Source of the DNA: Trichomonas vaginalis G3
Lineage: Eukaryota > Parabasalia > Trichomonadida > Trichomonadidae
DNA length: 64,000 bases
Assembly (NCBI RefSeq): GCF_026262505.1
Contig: NC_067204.1
Span: forward strand, 18,764,165-18,828,164
Direction: 5' to 3'
The translations under genes and the position numbers were made by a program. The notes below the pieces were generated by a model. It saw only the letters and a list, made by a program, of their open reading frames with translations. It was not told the origin of the DNA and did not search any database. Below, in pieces: positions 19,123-28,441 of the stretch (positions within the stretch are counted from its first letter, which is position 1; each line of letters opens with the position of its first letter).

Positions 19123-19703
19123 ATGACCGAAGAAGTTGAAACGGTAGATTTGACACCAAAACAAAAAGTTCAGAACCATTGTCAAAACCTGTCAAAGAAC
19201 TTACAGATGAAGAGAAAAATTCAATAATAGAAAGTGCCAGGTCTGGAAATACAAACCCTAACTACAAAGTCACTTTTCATAAAAATGGAACGGCAAGTAT
19301 CTCAAAAAAGAAACAGACTCTCACAAATAAAATATTGAAGTCTGAAGGAGCTTTCGAGACAACAGATGGAAAAGTTTACTTCACTGACCAACAGTTCATT
19401 ATAGAACATCTCATTGACTTAGAGTCGAAATATTCTAAACTTTACAACAAACACAAAAAGTTGAAAGGAAAACAAAAACAAATGGCATATGATATTTATG
19501 AAGATGTTGACGACACAACTGTTCCTGCAGGTGAGGTAAAGTCAAAGGAACCGAAAAGTGACGAAAACCGATAGAAGAAGAAAAACCAAAAACTGAAGAT
19601 AAACCAAAACCAAAGTTTAGTTTGGAAACTAACCAAGTCAACCTTCATTAGCTGGTATGGTTGGCGTCAAAGACTTATGGCAGCAGGCGGTTATGTAAAG
19701 TAA
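19123..19703 (+). pseudogene. Unrecognised lysine-rich protein gene of Maverick A, broken
   Basis: The start MTEEVETVDLTPKQK follows the leader AATTTTTACTGAGATGAA. The best-kept part has KVTFHKNGTASISKKKQTL, then FTDQQFIIEHLIDLESKYSKL, a predicted helix or coiled coil, and an acidic/lysine-rich tail. A structural or DNA-associated role is possible but unproven. Broken, with about two or three breaks. Confidence 0.45.
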
Positions 19704-19733
19704 AGAGAAAAATATTTTTTTATTTTTATAAAA

Positions 19734-19966
19734 ATGCCCCCATATAGAATGGACAGAAAGTCTGCTAGAATAAAAGCAGAGTTGCAAAGATATGGTTGGA
19801 GAGTTTCGAAGAATTTTAAATATAGGAAGGAAGACCCATAAAAGTCTATGACAAATTGTCTGGTCTTCGCTACGAAATGGATTTGGAAACAGCACGTGCA
19901 AATTATCCAAACAGACTAGAGAGGTTAGAAGAAGAACGTCTTATGGACATGCCTTTCGATGTTTAG
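19734..19966 (+). pseudogene. Small basic protein gene just before polymerase B, broken
   Basis: The start MPPYRMDRKSARIKAELQRY is strongly basic, and the end is RLERLEEERLMDMPFDV. It occupies the same slot as the 66-residue frame at 52607 in Maverick B (RAEGRRLFKRFYNIP), so a small gene may regularly precede polymerase B in these elements. Function unknown. Broken. Confidence 0.4.
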
Positions 19967-21873
19967 TGAACCTCAAGTTGAAGGACACGACGGCTTTGCC
20001 AGATTCTACTGGAAACATGACGAACAATTGCATCCTTTGAGAAGGAAAAAAAGGAAAAGGTGAAGACACACATGCTCCCATGGAAAGAACAAGATATGCA
20101 TATGAGAAGTACCGTGAAGTTAGAAGTCAAATTACTTCTGTCGAACCTTTACAGTAAACTTTGACGAAGGAAAGAACAAAGAAGGCTTCATGGGTGTACT
20201 TGCTGCCATACAAGACGGAAATAAGAAAGGACACAATCTCAGATTGACCATAACAGATTTGGATGGTCACATTTACTATGCACATGGCAATGTCACAACA
20301 GCTGCAATGCTTCTTGACGCTTTCAAGACTACAAAGAGAGAACAAATGGTTGACTCCGACTCAGACATTTTGAATGCAATTGAAGGAATTGCAAGTGTCA
20401 AGTTCGAATGGTACCAACCTAACCTCAAGCAGTCAGACAACATGCTGGATACTTCCCGTTCAGAAATAAGTCTGACATTGACTTGACAAGGTATGGAATT
20501 TACAATTCAATTGAAACAATTGTCAACGAACCTTGTATTCTTACATGTCTCAGGAACTCTGGTCTTGTACAGATGAGAAAATGAAGTATCTTGAGTCATG
20601 TGTGAAGACAAGGTACATTCTCAGAGGTCAATTGGCAAAAGTTGCACCGTTGGCAATGTCAATATCCGAGTCAACATTCCGACTGAGAAAGGTTCTTCAC
20701 ATGACGACTATGTTGTTGACAAAGACTTACCATGGTTGAAGATTGTACTTGTCCACAACCACTTCATGTTGAACGAAAGTCTTACAAACCCATTGTTCGG
20801 AAAAGGCAAGTGCAACATTGTCAGAGCTGTAAACATTCTTTTCGAGAAAGGTTTGTTGGAACCAATTCCCAGATGACAAGCTGACAGAAACTTTTGTACC
20901 AAAAGACGAAACAAACTTTTCATTGTTAGCAAGACCAAAAGTTGTCCAGACAAAGTTTCTGTACAAAAGAAGTACACAATTCCACAAGGAGTTGGATTGT
21001 TCGGATACCAACCTGAACCAGAAGAACTTCCAATGAGGTTGCAAGAACTTCAAGATGCTATAAACAAACTTCCATTGAGACATCCAATTGACGTCAAATT
21101 GTATTGGAGAGCATCTGAGTTAGGTCAGAAGGTTTTATATGAAACAGGTTGCTTCGACGATGTTTATGAGATAACAGGAGAAGTTTCTCAGAAGATAAGA
21201 GACTCACTGAATTTCCACAAACTGGACCAATTGGTTGCGACAAGTTCGACTCAAACGAAAAGATATACTATGTCGACCTTAACGCTGCATACATGAGGTT
21301 TGTCCAATATATTCCGACTGGAATTCCAAACGAAGATGGTGAGTTCCCGGGAAGGAACTATACAGTTGGAAAGTCATACAACAACTGTATGATATTAGGA
21401 AAGCTTCAAACCCCAAACTTGCAATGACACTCAAATTGCTTATGAATTCGACATGGGATATTCATTAAGAAACCTCAGAGATGAAGAGTAAACATTATGA
21501 GAAGGTCGACAACTTTGTTGAAAGTTTTCTCCTTTGTTTTGAAGTACGAATTCACTCAAGGTCAAAGTGGCTTAGTAAACCACATTAAAACCTATTGTCG
21601 AACATTGCTTACCCTCAGTCGCAAAGGCAGTCCTTGACAACTACAACAAATTCTTCTCCGAAGTCCAAATCCAAGTTGTGGTTTACTATGAGAACATTGA
21701 CGCACTCATGACGAACGAAGAAGGCTATAACAAACTCATTGAATGGGAATGGTCGGTGAGAAGATGGGCTGTTTTAAGCTAGATAAGGTATTTTCAGAAG
21801 TTCATGTCCTCTCCAAGCGTAAGTACTGGGCATACTTGAAGACGGCACAGAAATAAAACATTGCATGAAGTAA
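19959..21873 (+). pseudogene. Family B DNA polymerase of Maverick A, broken and short
   Basis: Maverick polymerase B is of the protein-primed type. Recognisable here are VDLNAAYM (palm motif A, the DxxSLYP equivalent), a following YIPTGIP segment and a KYWAYLEDG stretch near the end. Upstream segments such as LRLTITDLDGHIYYAH belong to the N-terminal part. It is much shorter than the 1,000-1,300 residues usual for the family and heavily broken, with about ten breaks. Confidence 0.75.
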
Positions 21874-21936
21874 AAAATTGCATGAAGTAAAAACGTTTTT
21901 TAAACCATATATTTTACATATATTAAATGCTTCAGG

Positions 21937-22785
21937 TTGAAAACAAAGAACAAAAGTAGCAGATACAAAACCGTTAACTATATCTATACAAATGCTGGTA
22001 GGACTATTTCAGATGAAGAAATTTCATCCCGAGCATACAGGTTTGACTATCCAGTTCGTTGGCTTCAAAGTCCTTCAGATGCAAAGGCAATAGGATTTAG
22101 AAGAGTTTTGTTTTCAAATAGAACTAACGCGTTTATGTTCGCAGTATATTTTCATGGGCAGTATAAAGGTTCTGATGGTCTTATAGACAAATTTGACGAA
22201 ATGAGGATCTTTACAGTTCGTTCAGACGAAAGTCTTGAGAAAACTCTAAATGACTTTCAAACTCAAATGAACAAATACTATTGGGAATTTCAAGAAAAAT
22301 ACGACTCTTTACTAAATGGAACATACTATCTGAAACTAGAATATGACAAGATGAACTCCACCGTTTCATTTCAAAAGATTGAAATTAACCCTCCAAGAGA
22401 TACAGAGTTTTTATTTTGGAAAGTAGACAAACGTTCTTGGGCACAATTTCTTCGGTTACTAAACCAGAACGAACCATTACCACCAGATGGTCCATTTAAA
22501 TTTATACTTCCACCAGCAGATTTGACAGTTTATAGAAACGTGTTTGACCCTCAAAATGTTATGTGTCATGCAAGTTTCAGTTCAAGCAACAATAGTTTTC
22601 TATGTATCGGTAAGGACTTTTATGACTTTGCTTCTAAATTCTACGAACCACCTAGTAACAGTTTCTCTGACTTTCAAGTTTGGTTCACAACAAATGGTGT
22701 GCAACATATTGTTCCATTGTACTATGACTTTTATCTCGAATTGTCTTTCATATATAACTACGGAAAAGTGCTGAAAAAGTATTGA
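21937..22785 (+). CDS. Conserved Maverick protein, copy 2 (YRFDYP family)
   Basis: The open frame of 282 residues is paralogous to 15527-16373 (shared YRFDYPVRWLQ, KAIGFRR, SDFQVWFTTNG, LELSFIYNY). The family is not recognised. The duplicate is on the opposite strand and about 6 kb away, so it moved by inverted duplication inside the element or was acquired twice. The leader region ATATTTTACATATATTAA fits the element's promoter type. A virion role is inferred from its better-known neighbours only. Confidence 0.65.
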   Translation: MKTKNKSSRYKTVNYIYTNAGRTISDEEISSRAYRFDYPVRWLQSPSDAKAIGFRRVLFSNRTNAFMFAVYFHGQYKGSDGLIDKFDEMRIFTVRSDESLEKTLNDFQTQMNKYYWEFQEKYDSLLNGTYYLKLEYDKMNSTVSFQKIEINPPRDTEFLFWKVDKRSWAQFLRLLNQNEPLPPDGPFKFILPPADLTVYRNVFDPQNVMCHASFSSSNNSFLCIGKDFYDFASKFYEPPSNSFSDFQVWFTTNGVQHIVPLYYDFYLELSFIYNYGKVLKKY

Positions 22786-22787
22786 AA

Positions 22788-23090
22788 AATATATTTTAGG
22801 GTAGATGGTTTTTAGGTGTCACCAGGTCACCAGGTCACCAGGTAATTTTAACTTCTCTGAAAAAATGAGACAACATGACATTTTGACAACAGTCGGGAAA
22901 ATGTCAAGACTTCTTCATCGTAATGAGTGTAAATGAACCAAAAATATATTTTAGGGTAGATGGTTTTTAGGTGTCACCAGGTCACCAGGTCACCAGGTCA
23001 CCAGGTAATTTTAACTTCTCTGAAAAAATGAGACAACATGACATTTAGACAACAACACAGGAAATAAACTTCATCGTATATGTTTTGTGC
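22788..23090 (+). repeat. GTCAC-iteron cassettes, two direct copies
   Basis: Two direct copies of a roughly 155-base unit start at about 22788 and 22943. Each has AATATATTTTAGGGTAGATG, GGTGTCACC, three or four 8-bp iterons (GGTCACCA), AACTTCTCTG and GACAACATGACATTT. The copies differ in iteron number. Inverted relatives lie on the other side of the next gene (24040-24376), and cousins lie in Maverick B. They may be binding sites of an element-encoded replication or partition protein. Confidence 0.75.
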
Positions 23091-23149
23091 TGAAATAAAA
23101 AAAAGTTAGTTTTTTTTAAAAAAATATTTTTTATTTTTATTGTAAGAAC

Positions 23150-24028
23150 ATGTTAGCAACAACTTCACCAAACTCGTTAGTCATGAACCCAACTTCAATG
23201 TTAGTAGAAATGAAAAGCTTCATTCCTTCTTCATATACTTTCGAAACAGAAATCCAGAAGATAAAGCAAGAACTTCTCCAAGGAGATTTAGATTGCACTG
23301 CGAAAGATGAAACAAATGAACAGTATCTTTATGAAATGCAGGACCTGGTGGAACATCTACCTAAACTTCCTGAAATACAACAACAAAAGCTCACTATTCC
23401 TGAATTCGATGAAATAGAAGTGAAACCAACTGACTCAGTTGAAACCAAGAAGTTCATACGTAAGGTTAACTATGAGTTTCTTGGATTTCATTGCAACCAC
23501 AAAGTCATTGACATATATAAATCTGAAGAATTTAAGACCTACGACAACTTTGTTTCGTTAGTTGCAAAATGTGTATGGCAGATAAGAGATAAAGATAGAA
23601 GAGGTAAAGTATGGAACGGACAAATAAAACCAGCAGCCTTTGAGTTAAAGAAAACCATTTACGCCTTAGTTGTACTTGCAGGACAAATTTCAATGTACAA
23701 TGCTAAAATGAACCCACAATGTTCTAAATGTAAAGCAGCAATGAGGAAATATAACTATTCTGTCAAAGAGATAGAACGTATGCGAAACGACTATGCTGAC
23801 TTAAAGAAAGAAGCAGAGAAACCAGCAGAAGATAAAATGGACATGTTGACATTTCTGAACAAAAACTATCCAACTGCTGACGATTTCCTTCTATCTGACG
23901 TCAAGAAGAAATATAAAGAAACATTCGGCATTGTTAAAACATTCGATGTACTAAAAGAAGAAATAGAAGCTACAAAACTGTTTAGAATTTCACGAATTCA
24001 CAATGTTTACCATGTAAAACGCTTGTGA
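23150..24028 (+). CDS. Unrecognised 292-aa protein between facing iteron cassettes
   Basis: The open frame is not recognised. Features are a proline-spaced acidic N-terminus, a middle with FLGFHCNHKVIDIYKS and an alpha-helical VWQIRDKDRRGKVW stretch, a CSKCKAAMRKY dicysteine, then a coiled coil (KEIERMRNDYADLKKEAEK). The C-terminal 60 residues (FLNKNYPTADDFLLSDVKKK ... IHNVYHVKRL) could be a winged-helix DNA-binding domain. The gene is bracketed by inward-facing iterons, just as the primase-helicase is in Maverick B. A replication-initiator or iteron-binding role is therefore a reasonable inference. The leader is AAGTTAGTTTT ... TATTTTTATTGTAAGAAC. Confidence 0.6.
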   Translation: MLATTSPNSLVMNPTSMLVEMKSFIPSSYTFETEIQKIKQELLQGDLDCTAKDETNEQYLYEMQDLVEHLPKLPEIQQQKLTIPEFDEIEVKPTDSVETKKFIRKVNYEFLGFHCNHKVIDIYKSEEFKTYDNFVSLVAKCVWQIRDKDRRGKVWNGQIKPAAFELKKTIYALVVLAGQISMYNAKMNPQCSKCKAAMRKYNYSVKEIERMRNDYADLKKEAEKPAEDKMDMLTFLNKNYPTADDFLLSDVKKKYKETFGIVKTFDVLKEEIEATKLFRISRIHNVYHVKRL

Positions 24029-24039
24029 AACTTTATGGT

Positions 24040-24376
24040 AGAAATATATTTTTGTCTGATTTACGCTCATTGACGATGAAGTTTTGACAAAACATATACG
24101 AAGAAGTCTATTTCCTGTGTTGTTGTCAAAATGTCATGTTGTCACCATTTTCAAAAAGATGTTAGTTGACCGAGTGACCTGGTGACCTGGTGACCTGGTG
24201 ACACCTAAAATATATTTTTGTCTGATTTACGCTCATTGACGATGAAGTTTTGACAAAACATATACGAAGAAGTCTATTTCCTGTGTTGTTGTCAAAATGT
24301 CATGTTGTCACCATTTTCAAAAAGATGTTAGTTGACCGAGTGACCTGGTGACCTGGTGACACCTAAAATATATTTT
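24040..24376 (-). repeat. GTCAC-iteron cassettes, two inverted copies
   Basis: Two direct copies, inverted relative to 22788-23090, each contain GTTGTCAAAATGTCATGTTG, GTTAGTTGACCGAG, then GTGACCTG iterons (three or two) and GTGACACCTAAAATATATTT. Together with the left pair they face the 292-residue gene from both sides. Confidence 0.75.
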
Positions 24377-24380
24377 TGCT

Positions 24381-25436
24381 GAAAAAATGACCAAATTTCA
24401 TTATATAACTGTTATTTTTTTACGAAGAGAACTTTTGCACTTCGTAAAAAAAATCCCTGAAATCGTGGAAAAATGACCAAATTTCATTATATAACTGTTA
24501 TATTTTTACGAAGAGAACTTTTGCACTTCGTAAAAAAAATCCCTGAAATCGTGGAAAAATGACCAAATTTCATTATATAACTGTTATATTTTTACGAAGA
24601 GAACTTTTGCACTTTGTAAAAAAAATCCCTGAAATCGTGGAAAAATGACCAAATTTCATTATATAACTGTTATATTTTTACGAAAAGAACTTTTGCACTT
24701 CGTCAAAAAAATCCCTGAAATCGTAAAAAAATGACCAAATTTCATTATATAACTGTATTTTTTTTACGAAGAGAACTTTGACACTTCGTCAAAAAAATCC
24801 CTGAAATCATATCTTTTATACAAGATAGAAAATCTTACTCGCCTAAAACTCATGAAAATCGTGAAATTTCTCTAGACCGACTTTTTTCGGTCTTGCATAA
24901 AACACATGAAAATCGTAAAAAAATGACCAAATTTCATTATATAACTGTTATTTTTTTACGAAGAGAACTTTTGCACTTCGTAAAAAAATCCCTGAAATCG
25001 TAAAAAAATGACCAAATTTCATTATATAACTGTTATATTTTTACGAAGAGAACTTTGACACTTCGTAAAAAAAATCCCTGAAATCGTGAAAAAATGACCA
25101 AATTTCATTATATAACTGTTATATTTTTACGAAGAGAACTTTTGCACTTCGTCAAAAAAATCCCTGAAATCGTAAAAAAATGACCAAATTTCATTATATA
25201 ACTGTATTTTTTTTACGAAGAGAACTTTGACACTTCGTCAAAAAAATCCCTGAAATCGTGGAAAAATGACCAAATTTCATTATATAACTGTTATATTTTT
25301 ACGAAGAGAACTTTTGCACTTCGTAAAAAAAATCCCTGAAATCGTGGAAAAATGACCAAATTTCATTATATAACTGTTATTTTTGACGAAGAGAACTTTG
25401 ACACTTCGTCAAAAAAATCCCTGAAATCATATCTTT
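24381..25436 (+). repeat. 86-bp hairpin array, 11 units
   Basis: GACCAAATTTCATTATATAA recurs at 24389, 24475, 24561, 24647, 24733, then 24925, 25010, 25096, 25182, 25268 and 25354, a period of 85-86. Each unit holds a hairpin (TTTTTACGAAG, a 12-base loop, CTTCGTAAAAA, with small variants) followed by TCCCTGAAATCGT. A 106-base spacer after unit 5 carries another hairpin (CCGACTTTTTTCGG). It lies in the largest intergenic space of Maverick A. An origin, a packaging site or a structured non-coding RNA are all possible. Confidence 0.85.
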
Positions 25437-25507
25437 TATACAAGATAGAAAAAATAAAGTTAGTTTTTTGTAAAATATTTTTTTTATTTTGTATGTAAAG
25501 ACAGAAA

Positions 25508-26119
25508 ATGACAAACACTGAGTTTGAAACAGTTAGAAAGATAGACAATGACACCAAAATGGTTAGAATAGGTGATTTAAACGTAAGATACTCAAAGAAA
25601 TACAACAAATATTCTTTGTCAGACATTATATCTCCATCTGGAAAGAAAACATCCCATTGGGTTGGAATTGCTTCAACTCAGAAAATTTTGACAAGAAATC
25701 CTGAGCTTATGATATCAGTAAGATTCTATGGAACTGCAGCATATCTTATAGACAAAAGTCTTATACCAATAGTTTTGTTATGGTTAGACCCAGTTGTTGG
25801 ATATAACTTCATAACATATGGTTCATTCGATACGGAACGTTGCAGTGAAGGCTTACTTTACATCGTTCAGAAACCGAAGGACTTCAATACAAAGAGATAT
25901 AAGATAGGAAGAACATATAATATAACTCAAAGATATGACAGTATAGTCAATAGAGTCAAGGTTGTGTTTGTTAACGATATGAGAGCTGCTGAAACAGAAC
26001 TACTTGAAAAGTTTGAGAAAATGTATGGTGCTCCCATGAAAGGTAAAGAAACGTTTGAAGTAGATGAGATAGATAAAGCTATAAAATTATTTGACGAAGT
26101 TGCTGAAAAATACATGTAA
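25508..26119 (+). CDS. KilA-N / T5orf172 (GIY-YIG-like) domain protein
   Basis: The 203-residue open frame has two modules known together in large DNA viruses and phages. Residues about 15-100 match the KilA-N DNA-binding pattern (VRIGDLNVRYSKKYNKYSLS ... FYGTAAYLIDKSLIPIVLLWLDP). Residues 115-200 match T5orf172, a GIY-YIG relative (EGLLYIVQKP, YKIGRTYNITQRY, AETELLEKF). Such proteins bind or nick DNA; their exact roles are mostly unknown. The leader ATTTTTTTTATTTTGTATGT then AAAGACAG is almost identical to that of the next gene, so the two are probably co-regulated. Confidence 0.75.
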   Translation: MTNTEFETVRKIDNDTKMVRIGDLNVRYSKKYNKYSLSDIISPSGKKTSHWVGIASTQKILTRNPELMISVRFYGTAAYLIDKSLIPIVLLWLDPVVGYNFITYGSFDTERCSEGLLYIVQKPKDFNTKRYKIGRTYNITQRYDSIVNRVKVVFVNDMRAAETELLEKFEKMYGAPMKGKETFEVDEIDKAIKLFDEVAEKYM

Positions 26120-26207
26120 AGCGTTTATTTTTGGTCTTTTGTGAAAGTCAGGAAATAACGCTAATTTTTTATAAAATATTTTTTTTATTTTGTATGTAAA
26201 GACAGAT

Positions 26208-27047
26208 ATGACAACAACAGAGAACACAACAACTGCTATCGTTCATGAAGCCATAAGTGAAGAATACGAGTACATACAATATAACAAACAGTTACGTCTC
26301 ATTCGTTCGGTCAAAGACGATATGTACCAAATGCAAAGTATTTTGACAGCATGTTTTGCTCCAGATACTAAGAAACCACAAGACTGGTTTAGGAACCAAA
26401 GCACTATTGAACTATTAAATGAAGCTGAAAATTCGACTACGGATTTTCTCGTAGTCGCAAAAACTCGAGTAGGTAAAAAACCGCAGTCGCCAAAACTCTA
26501 TGAAAATCGTGAAAAATTGCCAAACGGTTTGAGAGGATATTATGTACATAGACTTCTTGTAAATGCTGTTGCAATGTGGGCTTCACCTCGTTACGCTTGT
26601 TATATTTTCATGATGTTAGATGAAATTCATAGACAAGAACGTGAAGAGCTAGAGAACAAGCTTGAATCCAAAGACAAAAGCATACAGAAAAGAATACCAC
26701 GTTCGGTACCAAAAGGAAAGGAAAAGAACTATAAGTATATGATTTATACTGAAGAGATGGAAAATGAAGAAGACAGAGATATGGTTATGTTGCATTTAGT
26801 CAGAAGAAACAACAAAAGCTTTTACGACCTTGCTAAGATTTACAAATCTGACAGAAATTGGTTCTATCGCGAAAACTTACCGATTTCAATGACACCAAAT
26901 GAAGATGTGAAACAAATAGTTCAAGATACGTTACCTCAAACACACTATGATATTAAAGGTTGTACAATACTTACCTTCAAAGAAGATTTGCCATTGTTAA
27001 AGGAAAAAATAACAGAGTATTTTGACAACTTCAAACAAGTAGAGTAA
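26208..27047 (+). CDS. KilA-N domain protein with MSV199-like C-terminus
   Basis: The 279-residue protein starts at the first ATG (MTTTENTTT) behind the same leader as its upstream neighbour; an in-frame TTG at 26190 is not needed. The KilA-N signature is clear (WFRNQSTIELLNEAENS ... GYYVHRLLVNAVAMWASPRY), followed by a helical linker (EEIHRQEREELENKLES-like) and a C-terminal domain with YMIYTEEMENEEDRDMVMLH. By family knowledge it is a DNA-binding regulator of large DNA viruses and phages. A stretch at 26430-26515 looks like a small hairpin cassette inside the coding sequence and resembles the array spacer at 24836-24870. Confidence 0.7.
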   Translation: MTTTENTTTAIVHEAISEEYEYIQYNKQLRLIRSVKDDMYQMQSILTACFAPDTKKPQDWFRNQSTIELLNEAENSTTDFLVVAKTRVGKKPQSPKLYENREKLPNGLRGYYVHRLLVNAVAMWASPRYACYIFMMLDEIHRQEREELENKLESKDKSIQKRIPRSVPKGKEKNYKYMIYTEEMENEEDRDMVMLHLVRRNNKSFYDLAKIYKSDRNWFYRENLPISMTPNEDVKQIVQDTLPQTHYDIKGCTILTFKEDLPLLKEKITEYFDNFKQVE

Positions 27048-27063
27048 ATGAACCATTTATTTT

Positions 27064-27939
27064 TCAAGCTTGACTTTTTACAATTTGAACTTTGTTTGCG
27101 TAGATATGAATTCTGAAAGAAGTATGAGGGTCTTGTATGACTTTGTACTTCTCCCATAGTTCATGTCTGTCAAACTTACCTGCCATGGACTCTTTCATAA
27201 GTTCCATGAAATCGTCTTCGGACAATCCGGGGAAAAGTACAATGTCAGTAAGTATTCTCTTTACATCCTTACTTAAACTCTTTGCTGTCTGTACACAAAT
27301 GACAACTGAAATGTTAAAGTGTCTGAGCTTCTTAAGAATTCGACACATGTCTTGTTCTCTATTCTTTAACAAAGGATGAGAAGCAAAGTCATCTAAGATA
27401 AGAAGACATCTATGAGGGTAAGTCTTCCAATCGTAAGATTGCAATTTCTTCGAAATGTATTCTATCTCTTTCTGTTTGTTTCTGAAGTGTTTCTTCTCTA
27501 ATATTCTCTGCATTTCCTCATTTGGGTCTTTAAACTTCGAATTGACATACTCATTTATAGCATTGTACTTCAAAACTCTTCTTTGGTACTTCTTTATCCA
27601 ATCTAACAACTCAGAGTCTTTTATACATACTAACTTAGACTTCTTTATAATATCTTTGAACGAATTGACGGTTTGGTCAAATTGACCAGAAGTACTACAA
27701 ATAACAACTAACTCATAGAATGGGTTCTTCTCATCTAGTTCTTGTTGTTGTGCAGCCATTTTAAGATAAGTGAAAGTCTTACCCGACCCAGGTGGTGCAA
27801 TTAGACCTGTTATACCATTCTGAGCAAATAAGAACTTGTCATGTATGGGTTTTATCTGAGCATTTTCTAATTTCACCTTGTTCTTATTTAAAACATTCTC
27901 AAATTTCTTGTCAATGTCAGCAAACTTTTTTTCTAACAT
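27064..27939 (-). CDS. FtsK/HerA-type genome-packaging ATPase (A32-like)
   Basis: The motor would pump the element's DNA into capsids. Walker A is APPGSGKTF (about residues 48-56) after GITGLI. Walker B is CLLILDDF (about 180-187), followed by the sensor stretch VVICVQTAKSL. The 291-residue length fits Polinton and virophage ATPases. The ATG at 27939 (MLEKKFADIDKKF) is preferred over an upstream in-frame ATG at 28041, because the latter would run through the coding start of the divergent gene and the shared promoter lies at 27940-27975. It is open and looks whole. Confidence 0.85.
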   Translation of the reverse strand: MLEKKFADIDKKFENVLNKNKVKLENAQIKPIHDKFLFAQNGITGLIAPPGSGKTFTYLKMAAQQQELDEKNPFYELVVICSTSGQFDQTVNSFKDIIKKSKLVCIKDSELLDWIKKYQRRVLKYNAINEYVNSKFKDPNEEMQRILEKKHFRNKQKEIEYISKKLQSYDWKTYPHRCLLILDDFASHPLLKNREQDMCRILKKLRHFNISVVICVQTAKSLSKDVKRILTDIVLFPGLSEDDFMELMKESMAGKFDRHELWEKYKVIQDPHTSFRIHIYANKVQIVKSQA

Positions 27940-27975
27940 ATTTTTAGAAAAATTAAAATTTTTATCTTTTAGAAA
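27940..27975. promoter_or_regulatory. Back-to-back promoter between ATPase and 149-aa genes
   Basis: A 36-base A/T-only-looking spacer contains TATTTTTAGAAAAATTAAAA and TTTTTATCTTTTAGAAA, one promoter-like copy per direction. It supports the shorter ATPase start. Confidence 0.45.
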
Positions 27976-28425
27976 ATGTCTAGCGATTTCGCTATCTATA
28001 TTCGAGACAAGCTTTTCGACAGCAAAACATCTGTCGACCATAAAATCTTACATAGTGTAAACAAGAAAGGTGAATTTGTTCTAAAGTTCTGTTTCTGGGA
28101 ATATGACAAGAACCATAAAACATTAAGCAGAGCAGTCTTAAAATTTGTCAATGACAGACTTGTTGACAGAGATGACGCCGATTGGAAAGATGAAGTCCAA
28201 CAAAAGTTCTTAGAATGCAAAGAAGACACATGCGCTGTTCTTGAAGATGAAATAGAAAACAGAATAGAAGAGCTATTAAAGGACAAAGAACTTTTACATA
28301 AATATGGTTCTGAGAAATTTGACGTCTCACCACCAGAGAAGAAGAAGAAAGAAAAGAAAGAGAAAAAAGTAGAAGAGAAGAAAGAACCTGAACCAGAGCC
28401 AGAGAAGAAGAAATTTGACATGTAA
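27976..28425 (+). CDS. Unrecognised 149-aa protein with charged tail
   Basis: The first 75 residues look globular (FAIYIRDKLFDSKTSVDH, GEFVLKFCFWEYDKNHKTL). A helical acidic part follows (LEDEIENRIEELLKDKELL), and the last 35 residues are a K/E/P-rich low-complexity tail. It is not recognised. It is divergent from the packaging ATPase and convergent with the next gene at 16 bases. The frame is open. Confidence 0.55.
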   Translation: MSSDFAIYIRDKLFDSKTSVDHKILHSVNKKGEFVLKFCFWEYDKNHKTLSRAVLKFVNDRLVDRDDADWKDEVQQKFLECKEDTCAVLEDEIENRIEELLKDKELLHKYGSEKFDVSPPEKKKKEKKEKKVEEKKEPEPEPEKKKFDM

Positions 28426-28441
28426 AAATAAAATTTTATTT

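Noticed and set aside
24381-25436. 86-bp array as a CRISPR array
   Set aside because: There are no distinct spacers; nearly all of each unit is conserved, and no cas-like gene is present. A eukaryotic nuclear context also argues against it.
27996-28421. 141-aa serine/phenylalanine-rich minus-strand frame
   Set aside because: It is antisense to the lysine/glutamate-rich 149-aa gene; its composition is the mirror of that gene.
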